In this document: piece by piece, positions 10,445-21,944 of the stretch
Position numbering within the stretch: the stretch's first letter is position 1
Layout of the letters: the number at the start of each line of letters is the position of its first letter
NCBI GenBank assembly: GCA_949358305.1
Contig: OX442315.1
Coordinates: 20,736,427 to 20,796,426 of the forward strand
Length of the DNA: 60,000 nt
Direction: 5' to 3'
Origin: Strigamia acuminata
Lineage: Eukaryota; Arthropoda; Chilopoda; Geophilomorpha; Linotaeniidae
Notes under the pieces: generated by a model
The model's input: the letters and a program-made list of their open reading frames with translations, nothing else
Database searches by the model: none
What the model was told of the DNA's origin: nothing
Translations under genes and position numbers: made by a program

Positions 10445-13400
10445 TTAACTCGACGAGTTGTTTTGTTGAACGCGGTTTGTAACCGCCACTTCGTTGAGAA
10501 TATCATTTAGTCTCCTAAGGTATCGATTAAGTTCGACAGGATCGGAATCAGGTTGACCATCAGTATTGCTGTTGTGCAGTAACTTAACTGCATTAACGTA
10601 TTCGAATTCTGTAAACTGACGTCCTTGATCAACTATTTTGTCAAACAAATCCTATAAATTAAAAATTAAAATTGTTATGAATTAAAAAGAAAATAAACTC
10701 TTTAAAACCATACTTCGATTGACATGTAAAGTAGTTTGTAATATTCACGAGCATGATCAAGAGCGACCTCGCGTGAGGCTGTGATATTCGTTAGTGTTTG
10801 TTGAATAGCAAAAATGTTAGTACACCTGTAAGAAAAAATATTAAAATCAAGTCAAGTATAGAGAAATTTTAAAAGAATTTACATTTTCTTAATCCCGTTT
10901 TCGTTAATCCGTTTAATCAACTGCAGACTGTTAATCATGATGCTTGCAATTAGCTGTCCTAGACCCTCGAAAACATACCTTAACGAGAAAATATTTGTTT
11001 ATTGCATAACTAGTTGGTAAGTTTGCGTGTTATACCTGCATTTCCGGGACTGCAAACTAGTCGATAACGCTGAATCAATACAATTCAAATCCCTCTTTAA
11101 GTTAGTGATTTCATTATCCAAGTTTTGTGAACCTCTCCAACTAGCAAACGTGCCCTTAGACGAATAAAATTTTAAAAATTGAAAGTCAATTTAATCAAAT
11201 ACCAAACAATACCTGTTTAAATAACGGCAAAAGATAGTAAAAACAGTGAACGCGAACTTCTAAATGCAGAATTAACAGGCATTTATCAGCCAGGTCCATG
11301 AAATCACGAGCAACTTGTAGCAGTGACCTAAAATAATATTTAAAAACAATAAATAAACGTATTTCGATTTCTATGAATTTCTTTTTTCTCGTCGACTAAC
11401 TGAATAGTATTGTCAGCAACTGGAAGAACATCCTACAATGAAAATGGATGATTATAATAAGCTAAGTCGCTTCAAACGTCTAAAAATTACCAAAACTGGT
11501 GTCGTTGGTGTGGAGCCGGACGAACCAGAATTACTAGGTAAACTCAGAGCAAATTTGGACACTTGGTCGCCGAACCATTCCTGAAATTAGAAATTATTCA
11601 TCTAAATTTTGCATTTATTTGTAAGAATGAGGTCGTACCAAGCTTTCTTGCAGTAATGCTAGCACACGTAGCAGCGCCACGTCGGAAAGGATCTCGTGCA
11701 GAGGAATAGCGGTTAATCCGATATTTTCTATCAACATATTGGATTCTTTAAGATTTCTCTGTTGAATTTCATCGTGGGATTCTTCGTAATCGGGCGTTTT
11801 GTTATTTTTAAGTTGCTGCAGGTTCCTCCAGTTTGGTAACGTGCGAAGAAAATGACTGATATTTTCGTCCTGGGCCCAAGTTGCGCTTATAATTCGCTTT
11901 TCAGCTGACTCCGGTTGCACGACACCTACGGAATATTTCCTCAGATGCATTCTAAAGAATAAAATCGATTTTTACGTACTTCTGAATGCAGATTCACACA
12001 TATCTCTGTAACTTATCAGGATATTGCAAATCATGTTGAGAAAATTCTCCGAGTAATGAGGTAAATACTGACACATGAGTTGCTGCAATTCGTGAATACT
12101 CCTCTCAGTTATTACCGTGCTCTGAAATCAAAGTGAAAAATGTATTAAATAAAATTGTTTTTATTTATTTTTGATTTGCCTGCAGTAATGGCCTTGTCAC
12201 ATTCAATGTTTTCAGCATTTTGGGGTCAGCTAAAAGCCATGCATCCAAACCTGTAGTGTAATACAATAATTCCATTTAGTTTTTCGTCTTTTTAATGTTT
12301 TCTTTGCACTGACTTTTATTTGCTTCATCAATATTATCAGACATGACCTCTTGAAGTCGAACCAAGAACACATCTTTTACATAATCTGTGAGGAATGTGT
12401 GCAAAATACACTGGCTTCTGTAGATTAGTAAAAAATATAAATAAAAATAAGAAAATCCTATATTACTCGTTTTTAATAATTTTACCCCTCAAAATACCCC
12501 AAGGTATTTTCAATTTCACTGACGAATTTCATTAATGGCTTGAAAATCACTAAAAAATTAGAAAGTAATATTTATATATTGTATTGTATGGTAGATTAAA
12601 AATAAGTAAATAACATTTTTGTTAAATTAACCTGTAATATTTTGTTGATCAGGACACGTTACGAACAGTTTTTCTTGTACATTATTATCTTCACCATTTA
12701 TTTCAGACTTGAAATATTTGAAAATAAATTCGATCATATATAAAAAATATTAAAAATAATGAAAAACCTTATTACCAAGCTAAATTTCGGTTCCTGCGCA
12801 CTCTCGCTGGTTGCTTGCATCTTTGCATCAAATCTAAAAAGACGTTTCTGTCAAATAAAATCTTAATTAATCGCTTTTTTATTAAAAATTTAATAAACAA
12901 TGTACATTTTTCACCGGCGCCTGTCGCTTTTTTCTGAAAAACGAGTTAATATCAACTTTGGTTTCGGTGAATGTCAAAGCAGCTTCAGATTGACCCGATG
13001 TGTTTTGAATATCTAAGTAATCGCTGATGAAAACTTGAAGCTGAAATAAAAATAATCATTTCAAATACAAAAAAAATTGACTTAACTACAATCCAAAAAC
13101 AATTACCACTGATTGAATTTTCGACCAAACTTCTTCCATACTGTATAAACTCAAATCGATCTGGTGACTCGTCTAAAATCAAACAACACGTAAAGTAATA
13201 CAATTTCCGCCCGGCAATTAACGAAATCTCACCGCTGCTTGCTTCAAATTATCCAATAGATGTTCATGTGCTTGTGTCACGCAAAAAAATTGTTCAAAAA
13301 TCGAATGAATTAACTTGAGGAGCACTTGTGGCTGTTTCTGGCTACTCAGATTCTCCTCTTTATACGCCTGTGTGTCCTCGTAAATCTGCTTTGTGGCTAC

Positions 13401-14887
13401 CCGAACTAAATTCAACAGTTCTTTTTCAACGCGATTTCTAGTAACCTGTAATAAAATTACAATGCAATATATCTCTTAAGCCGCACATTATGCAGAATTA
13501 GAATTTACCTCAACAGCATCAGACATGCAGTTTAAAAGAGCGAGACTTTCAACTAAAATTGCCAAATAATGGAGCGGGTCTTCCTCTGGATCCTCCGCCG
13601 TTAAATCTTCTTCCAGTTCTGTTCCTACCACTGTAATTACCGTAAATATATTAAAATATATATATATTTTTTTTAGCAAAAGAATTTTTTAACCTGATAA
13701 TTGTTGCTTTTGTTTATATTTATGAATGGGGGTGGTTGCAAGGATACTCAAAATATTTCTTTTCACCGGTGTTCCGCCACCATTTTTCTCTGCTATTTTG
13801 GGTGACAATAAATCTTTTGCCTTTCGATCAGATCCACGTCTAAAAAATGAATTGTCTTGATTCCGGATCAGGTTTAATTCACTTATTGACCGGACATAGA
13901 GATGGTTATGTATTTCATCTATGATTACGTCACACATGTGCTGCAAAACAATTTTGACTTTTATTTTATTTCTTTTTCAATTAATAGTTAAATTTCAATT
14001 ACTAGTTTCTTCGCTTGCAAATCCAATTTGATTTCTTTCAATCCATCAATTTCTTTCAAGTCTCCTTCCAGCAGCTTGTCTGTAAGTTTCAAAATTAATT
14101 AATTTATTTAAGCTAGTTTAATTTTACACATACTCGACGTCACTAGCAACTTCGTGGCGTGAAGAAAATGTTTCTTCCTTATGAAATCATTTATTTTCGT
14201 TGGAACATCTTTCAATAATTGACTATGCAAAATTAATAAACCAAATTATCATTATGTTTGCCGCAAATAAAACAAGATTTTCTTACATCTGTTCAAGTAA
14301 GTATAAGGAGTGTTTGTGTTTAATACCACTTAGCCACAATTTTGTCAATTCATCTCGCTTACAATTCAATAGATTTTTACTGGCTATTAAATTTTCTTTA
14401 ATCGTAGTAATCTTCTGCCGACACACTGCAACGAGGTAATATTTTAGAATACGGATACACAAAGGAGCGCCCTAATTTGCATTTTTTACTCGTTAATTTT
14501 CCCGAAATTTGACTGAACTTTTGGATAGTGATGGTAAGAGCTTCGTGGTTCCCTAAAATGCAATTAAGAAACATGAGCCGAGCGATTTCTAACTTTTAAA
14601 TTTATTTAATTGCCTGCGATAAGTTCGTCTAGTCTCTGATCACTTCGTTTATATGCTTTTTCTAAACTGGCCTTTTCTTTATCCCGCTGATCACTACTCT
14701 CGCTGTAAAAATATATTTTTTAATTTCTTACTATCAATTTAAAATCGTAAATAATGTCAATTACCTTTCAGATAATGCGCTAATTATTTTCATCAAACGA
14801 TTAGGCTAATAAAAGAAAACAACATTTCATTGCCCAACGAAAAAAAATTATTATTATTCTTACCAATTCTTGAGTTGTTTTTGCCAT
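10445..14887 (-). CDS. EXOC4: Exocyst complex component Sec8 (EXOC4)
   Basis: Subunit of the octameric exocyst that tethers secretory vesicles to the plasma membrane. Read on the minus strand it has many short exons with 50-70 bp introns. The start at 14887 (MAKTTQEL, 24 nt exon ending 14864) is followed by [14 protein letters not shown] and then the conserved [13 protein letters not shown]. Further matches to animal Sec8 are a HLYVRS segment near 13890 (human HLYIKS), [19 protein letters not shown] near 12390, [20 protein letters not shown] near 11870 (human ISASWAKDDDISRLLKSLP), [20 protein letters not shown] near 11670, and the C-terminal [20 protein letters not shown] near 10620. The gene looks complete, at an expected size of about 900 residues. 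I did not fix every exon boundary. It shares its 5' region with haspin and its 3' end with FAM136A. Confidence 0.93.
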
Positions 14888-15144
14888 TGCGTAAAAAAAT
14901 TATGACAAACTACTCGCAACAACGCCTTCTTCTCCGCTGTAATGTTTTGAGCCGGAAGTCAGCTGCGCGGTGCCATTACAGTTTTAGATCACGTGACAAT
15001 TTCGTCTACCAGGATTGGTCAATCCGAAAATACGAAATACAATCTACTCAAATCACGAACGGTAAACTTTTGGCTCGAGTTTTGGTTACCCGCGCAAACG
15101 GTGCGACATTACAGATTTGTAAACAAGAATCAGAGACGGTACAG
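14888..15144. promoter_or_regulatory. Divergent promoter of Sec8 and haspin
   Basis: 257 bp between the Sec8 ATG and the chosen haspin ATG. It contains GCCGGAAGTC at 14950-14959, an ETS-type GGAA site common in housekeeping bidirectional promoters, next to CAGCTG. The haspin frame stays open upstream to 14830, across the Sec8 first exon, but the extra sequence is unlike haspin and would overlap this promoter, so the start at 15145 is preferred. Confidence 0.5.
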
Positions 15145-18100
15145 ATGGATTTCAGTAGCAGTGATTACAGTTTCAGACCGTCTTACATCAGTAGCGAGAG
15201 CGTCAGTAGTAGTTTCGGCGATAATGATTTTGATGCACTGAAAACCACTGTAGTCAAAACGTATGGGAAGAGGGACCGTGTAGTGTTCGGTGATAAATTG
15301 CAAGCAGCGAACAGTTTGCAAACCCGAAAAGTATTCAACAACAGCAACGAAGAATCCCCAGGTGATCCATTTGACAGATTGTTTCGCAATTATTCCAATC
15401 CATCGAGGGATAGGAGATCCACTACAAGCACAAAACGGAAACAACTTCCTAAAAAGACAAAGATTAATCCGTGGGAATTTCCAGAAGTAATACGAAATAA
15501 ATAAATAAACTTTATTAAAATTTATTTTTTAATTTTTCTTTTTAAAGGAAAATTCGGTTGAAAATGAAGCTGATGGATGTATTTCGCCTTTACTGAAGAA
15601 GAAATTCGGCAAAAGGAAGTTTAAAGTAAAGGAGAAAATGGTAAAAATATTATCTTCTTAAATATTTTTTAATGAAGATTGGTTTAAAAAATTCAACTAT
15701 TTTAATTCCAGGAGCCAGAAGTGAAGTTGGACCCACGATATTATCCAAACTGGAATGATATTGACAATACGACGTTGTTAGTGGAAGCTGCAAAGAAAAA
15801 TAATGATGACAAATCACACTACGATGTTGATGCAAATGCCGCTAGAGAGTTAATCGTAGAAGAATGTTTAAATAAGAAGAAAGTTACACCAACGATTCAA
15901 GAGACACGTGTGGATTACAACGAGACTGCAATGTACGGCATTTTGAGTAGCAAAAGTTCAAGTGATCAAGCAACTAGTACACCCTATGCACACCACGCCA
16001 ATTTAAAACCATCGTTTCGTGCAAGTGATATTAATGCATTAGCGACATTTTACAATGAAAATGATGAATTGGACTCAACTATTACGTTCAGCCGAAAGGA
16101 AAATCAAATAAAGGAATGTGTGGTGGTATTAACGAGGTTGCATCATTCCTTAGAAGAGAAAAACAACGGGCCAAGCCCAAAAAGTTCAAATACAGAGCAT
16201 TTTGATAACTTATGCCAAAGTTTTGGAAAGATGTCGACAACACCTGGGAAAAAAACGAGCAATTTGACTTCTAGACTCCAGTTGGAAAGCGATTTAAGTG
16301 ATATAACTGAAGAAAATGAAGATGTTCCTCTAGCGAAAGAAAAAACATCCATCGCATATGGGAGAAAATCTTCGATTTCCATTGTAACACACGATAAGAC
16401 TAAATCATTCCAGTCGAATAGTCTGCGGTCTTCTGTCCTGTTAAAACAACACCTCAAACGATCCCTATCACCAGATTTTCTAACTATCTTTAACAAAAGC
16501 GGAAATATAAAATTACCGCGACTCGCCGTGTCAACGGGCAAAGATGTAGATGTACGAGATGATCGCTATCACAGACGAACAACACTATTGGTAAAAATTA
16601 GCGTGAATTACTGATTAATTTATTCAATGTTGAATTTTTGTTTTATTTTTAGGCCGCTTTAACACCACATGATACCAGTATTGCTGGAAATTCAATTTGT
16701 GGGCCTAGTAATGTATTATTGCATTGCGGGCAGGAGAAACCGATATTGTTTTCGAATTTTTTGAAGTAAGGATTTTGCTACTCAAAATTATTCACCACCT
16801 AATTATTTTTTTTTTAGGAATTACTCGAGTATTCAGAAAATCGATGAAGGAAGTTATGGCGAAGTATTTAAAGCAACTAATAAAAAAAAGGAAGAAATTG
16901 TTTTAAAAGTTGGTTAACTAAATTATTTTAAAATTTGCTTATCGTTTATTGTTTAATAAAATAATAAATCTGTTAAGATACAACCGATTTGTGAAGGAGA
17001 AGATAACAATTTTGACACCAGTTGGCCAGAAGTCGTCTGTACTTGGTAAACATCATTTGAACACCCGAGTTATTTATTTTTTAACTGTATTTTGTTTTTA
17101 GTCGATTAAGTGAACTCCGATATGACGAAGAGAATATGACAGCAAGCTTTATTAACGTCAACAAGTACAGTTCTAATTATTATTTACAAGTTAAAGAAAA
17201 TATAATAATTATTAATTTTTTTGTTGTAAGGATTGCTTGCTTACAAGGGACCTTTCCTAGACCTTTGCTCAAAATGTGGGACGATTATGCTGACACACAC
17301 GGATCGGAGTCTGACAGACCAAGTAAATTTATTCATTTTCAACTTTAAAAGTTCGTTTGGTGACGTCTAATTTTGTCCGTAAAGATTACAACAGTCGGCA
17401 GAAGTATTTAGGTTACGAAATTGAAAACGGTGGAATTAATCTTGAAACGTTTCGGGTAATTTGCATATTTTAATGTTTACTTTATGGGTTTTAAAATGAC
17501 AACTAAATTGTTAGAATTATTTTATTTACAGTTTTCTAGCATGGCTCAAGCTGTTAGCATTTTTCTTCAGATTGCAGCTGCACTAGCTGTTGCGGAAAAA
17601 GCCGTGCAATTCGAACATCGGGATTTGCACTGGGGAAATGTTCTCGTGAAAGACACTCAGGATTCTTATATCGCATTCACATTAAATGGTGACGCAAGGC
17701 GTATAAAAAGCCACAAAGTCAAAGCGACATTGATCGACTTTGGATTATCACGACTGCAAGAAGGTGTTTTTTTGTTATTATTGGAAGTTTTAAATGATTT
17801 TTGTGATTATTATTATTATTTTCTTTAACAGATTGTGCTGTGTATACAGAATTGGACAAACAAAACATAATGACAGGAACTGGTGATTATCAGTTCGACA
17901 TCTACAGGAACATGGGAGCTTTAATTGGGTAAATCTTCTAGCTATTTGATTTTAAACATATATTTATTTTTATTTCTTTATCAGCAATAATTGGGACGGA
18001 TTTTACCCAAAAACGAATATCATGTGGCTTCACTACTTGGTTGACAAATTGCGCACATCGAAAAAATACTCTTCTAAAAGTCGTGCTCATTTGCTCGCTA

Positions 18101-18189
18101 TGAACCAGTTAGACATTTGGGCTGATGCTGTACTGAATTACGATTCAGCTAGTATGTTTGTGAAGTCTAATTTACACTTTTTTAACTGA
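15145..18189 (+). CDS. HASPIN: Haspin-type serine/threonine kinase
   Basis: Phosphorylates histone H3 on Thr3 in mitosis to recruit the chromosomal passenger complex. Twelve exons in phase: 15145-15486, 15548-15640, 15712-16590, 16653-16765, 16818-16908, 16978-17045, 17102-17164, 17231-17322, 17385-17455, 17532-17763, 17832-17928 and 17985-18189, giving 781 residues (human 798). The first 440 residues are disordered and basic (KTYGKRDRV near 40). The kinase domain starts after LLHCGQEKPILFSNFLK; the glycine loop is DEGSYGEVF and the ATP lysine is in IVLK. Next come FPRPLLKMWDDY, the hinge region GGINLETFR, the catalytic loop HRDLHWGNVL, IDFGLSRL, and TGTGDYQFDIYRNM. As in other haspins no APE motif follows. 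The metal-binding motif is DFG where human haspin has DYT. The donor after exon 5 (GTTGGT) is weak, but the frame and protein match support it. Confidence 0.93.
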
Positions 18190-18530
18190 AAATTTTTAAA
18201 ATTTATTTTTATCAATTTTTTTTTAATGTTTTATATTCGAGGGTTTATTTTTCTTCTTTTCCAAGTTGTATTTTTTATTAGTACGTATTAACATCTTGTG
18301 TTTTCATCATATACAATAACTTTATTGCCTCTTAATTCTTAATAGCAAGACTCAAGGTTTGATACAATATTGACTGTGTCATATTATTTAATATAATTTA
18401 CTGGTAATAAATTTTATAAAATCGAAATCAAAATAAAAAACAATGAACTAAAAGCGGATAAAAGAAATAGAACTCTTCATTATCGTTAAAATTTAAAAAA
18501 GCGACAAATACAATGAGCACAAGTAAAAAT
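18190..18530. other. Convergent 3' flank between haspin and NTPDase copy 1
   Basis: AT-rich 3' ends of two convergent genes. ATTTTATT/AATAAA-type hexamers occur on both strands, for example near 18405-18415. No gene is seen. Confidence 0.5.
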
Positions 18531-20886
18531 TTATGATTTGGGGCAACAAAGGGAGAGCAAATTCTTCTCAGGATCTCCAAACATGGTAACAGTTCCCCGA
18601 GTCCAAGCTCGGTAAGACGTGATTAAAACGATTAAAATCAAAACTACGAAGACAACTAATAATACAACGAATATATCCGATGCCTTTTCACCGACTACGA
18701 CTTCGGGTTTCTTTCCTATCTTCTCGGTCGGAATTGAATTGGTGGCATTTGTCATGAAACCCAATGACCAACCCATGCTCACATCGTTGATCTAAAATCC
18801 AAAAAAAAAATTTCAAATTGAATTAATTTAATGGTGTGATTTTTTTAAAAATCAGATGACCCACTTTCGTGGCGAAGGTGACGTCTTTCCATCTGTCACC
18901 GCCCAATCCGTAAATGCCGCCGATGAGTTTGTGCGTGAACAAACCAGTAAAACAGTAAGCGCTCATATACTCTTCCTTTTGCTTATTAGCTTCGCCTTCG
19001 TTCTACGTATTAATAATCGGGGAAAACGTGTAATTTAAGCTGTTGTAATTATTGTAAATATATTTATAACCTTGACGTCTGTCCAATCTCGTTTACAATA
19101 GGCTTCAACAATATTTCGATAGTCTTGTTGAGACTTTGCTGTCTTTCCTTTAAGGTAATCATAAGCAAAGAAAAAACTTGACATAGCCTAATAAAAAGAA
19201 AAGTGAGTTTTTATCGTTGATCTCACAAATGTAACTCACAATAAATTTTCCTTTTGTTTCCGGTATGAAATTGTGCTCAAAACAGTGTTTATATCCCTTG
19301 CCTTTACAGTTAGCGGGATCTAATAATTCATCGAGAAGTTTGTAACATAGCTCGACATTTCCGGTTCCACGAAATAAAATTTCCGTTTCGTTCTATAAAT
19401 TAAATTAGACCAATAATAACACAAACACAAATTGAAACCCTAAATGGCTCCAAATGGTCTTACCGTTAATGAATTCAAATTCTCTGGTGCTGGAACAGTA
19501 CACGTTTGATAAAATAGGTCTTTAACTTTGTTACCGGTACTTATTTCATGACCACGATGTAGGCAGGGGTGTTCGTAGGGCATGTTTATAGAAGTCGGAG
19601 AGTTCTGCAAAAATAATTGACAAAATGTTTAGTTTTTTTACTGTTTTGTATTCAAATTAGTGACACCGGTGCCGTACTTACTAATACAACTTGCGCTTTA
19701 GCTCGCTTGATAATCTGATCTTGTCCAAAACACAAATAACTGTGTGTGAAAACAGTAAAATCATGACCATATAGCCGCAAATTGATGTAATCATCAGGGG
19801 TAGCTGTTGTATTTCGTTCAGTCGTTTCGAAGGCAATTTGTGTCGAAGCTCCACCCATGTCTAATGTCCCAGTCGTTGGAACTTTATCACCAGCCTGATG
19901 ATAAATCGATTAATGCATCTACAAGTATATTAGCCGAACAATCAAGAACACGTCTACTTACCTGCCCTAGAGTTTTTTGGATAAGGTTCGCAGCAATCCA
20001 AGCGTATGAACCTTCGTCTTGCTCTTTCACTATTCTCACGTTATCGGGCGTGTTTTTAAAAGACGTGGCTTCAAAGGCCTTTCTCACGGAATCAAACACC
20101 GCTTCTGCTGCTTCAGGTCTTGCCTGCCTGCGATTACCAATCGTTTAAGTATTTAATTTTAAAACTGTCTGAATTGACGGTACTGTAAAATTCTCATTCC
20201 TGCCGTTGCACCCAAATAAATGGGTGTGATTGAAAGACGATCAGCAGGGACTTTGCGTGCTGTTTCATTTATGCATGCACCCAATGATGCTCCTGCTTCC
20301 TCTGGTTTATCAATGTCTCCGTAAGAGGAAATACCGGTGCCTTTAAACCCACACAGTAAATATATTATTTTCATTTTTAATTAAAAAAAACGAGAGTGTA
20401 CCTTTAACTTTGCAGTCTATGAGCTCAATCACTTCACCCGTGCCTCTTAATTTGTCTCCATTCCACCTGAAGAGGCTTAATTTTGAAGAACTGGATCCAG
20501 CATCAATCATTACACCGTACTAATTAATCGCAACAATATTATTTCACGTAAAATCAATGTCATCAGTTTCTTTATTCGTTTACCTGAAGTCCTGTACAGC
20601 TTGAACATTGTGTGATTTTAGTCCCGACATACAGACTTAGCACCACGGTCAAACCCACCACACCTATGAGGAAAAGCAACCCACCAACACACCAAAAATT
20701 ACATCGCCGTCCGGTTTTCGAACCTGGTAGTAATTAAAGAGAAAGTTTAAATAGCTGAAACGATTAAAATTACGCTATTTAGATCTGCAAACAAAATTAT
20801 AAAATGAGAAAAGAATCTCCTATTTGAGTCACACTTTTTACCGAATCACCTAATTACTTACCTTCGTCCAAGCTCATATTGTTCAT
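18531..20886 (-). CDS. Ecto-nucleoside triphosphate diphosphohydrolase, copy 1 (CD39/GDA1 family)
   Basis: Cell-surface apyrase hydrolysing extracellular NTPs and NDPs. About 11 exons run from ATG 20886 (exon 1 is 20886-20862, MNNMSLDE) through exon 2 at 20723-20584 and exon 3 at 20519-20402 to the stop at 18531. Topology is short cytoplasmic tail, N-terminal membrane span (LLFLIGVVGLTVVLSLYVG), ectodomain, C-terminal span (VVLLVVFVVLILIVLI) and short tail. All five apyrase conserved regions are visible: VMIDAGSSSSKLSLFRW, YLGATAGMRILQ, DEGSYAWIAANLI, LDMGGASTQIAFE and GWSLGFMTNATN. ACR1 has AGSSSS rather than the mammalian AGSSHT, so its substrate profile may differ. It is one of three same-strand paralogues. 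The closest is copy 2, which shares its exon plan and the C-terminal LLSLCCPK ending. Confidence 0.93.
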
Positions 20887-21944
20887 TTTTCAGGAGCAAA
20901 AATTGATTACAGTATTGAAATAAACCAAATAAAAGAAATGAAGAAATTGTTCAAACATTTATTAACTATCGGTATGGTATCCTACCCTTTTTTTAAATAT
21001 CGATTTCCGTTTGTGCTTAACAAACATCGGATAAGATACAGAATATTTGTCTAAGTGTTGATAACAATTACGACACTTTTTGCCAGTACATTACCGTAGT
21101 TCTTTCAAACATTAGATAACAATAATAATGTTAGTTGATTATCAAATACCAGTAAATAGGTTACTTAAAAATGAAAAAATTACTGACGTAAAAACAACAA
21201 GATTGAAACTTAAGCTACAGTTTATTTTGAGCTCATTCCTAGAAGTGCCATAAAGACACGAATAGGTGTTACTCTGCTGGAAAAGGTCTTATTAGGCCAC
21301 GCATTATTAAGTGGACGGGCCATCAGTGGGTTTGCTCTTTGCTCTCAATTGACCATTCTCACTGGAAGTGCAAAGTGGAGTACAGGACAATGAATATGAT
21401 GTCCATTTGGCAGTGGCATGGGGATCATGCAGGTCCTTGACTTTTTGCTGTTTTCCAGACTCATAAAATACAATGTCCAGATTTCAGAATTAGAACCCCA
21501 AATTATTAAATATAGATTTTTTTTTTTAATATAACGTAACTTTAATGCCCTTTGATTCAGAACACAGCATTATTAAAATATTTTAAATTTAACAAGTAGA
21601 AAGTATGGCATAGTTTGATACATTTGATGCAATATTTATATAATACAATATATAGGTCAACAAAAGTATAGATAAAAATGTTTTTAGTGATTAAGTAACT
21701 TACAATTTTATAAAATAATAAAATTTGTTAAGTGAATATGACGTTGGATCTTAATATCTTAATTTATTAATTTGGCAGTGATTTAAAAGATAAATGAAAT
21801 TTAAGAATAGGTGCATCGAAACATTAATATATAATCAAAAATAACTAAAACAACTACTGTAATAAACACCACTCTTGATTATTATTTTAAAAATTTTTTT
21901 TAAAAAGCACCAAATAAAATGAGCAACCAGTGAAAAGTCACCGT
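20887..21944. other. Intergenic region between NTPDase copies 1 and 2
   Basis: Mostly AT-rich and empty. A less AT-rich patch at 21240-21475 contains a 58-codon minus-strand stretch without a start codon that reads like protein (for example KVKDLHDPHATAKWTSY) and ends in consecutive stops. I do not recognise it; it may be an exon relic or chance. Confidence 0.4.

Noticed and set aside
14830-15144. Extended N-terminus of haspin from an ATG at 14830
   Set aside because: It would overlap the Sec8 first exon and the shared promoter, and the extra residues do not resemble haspin; the ATG at 15145 starts the conserved low-complexity region.
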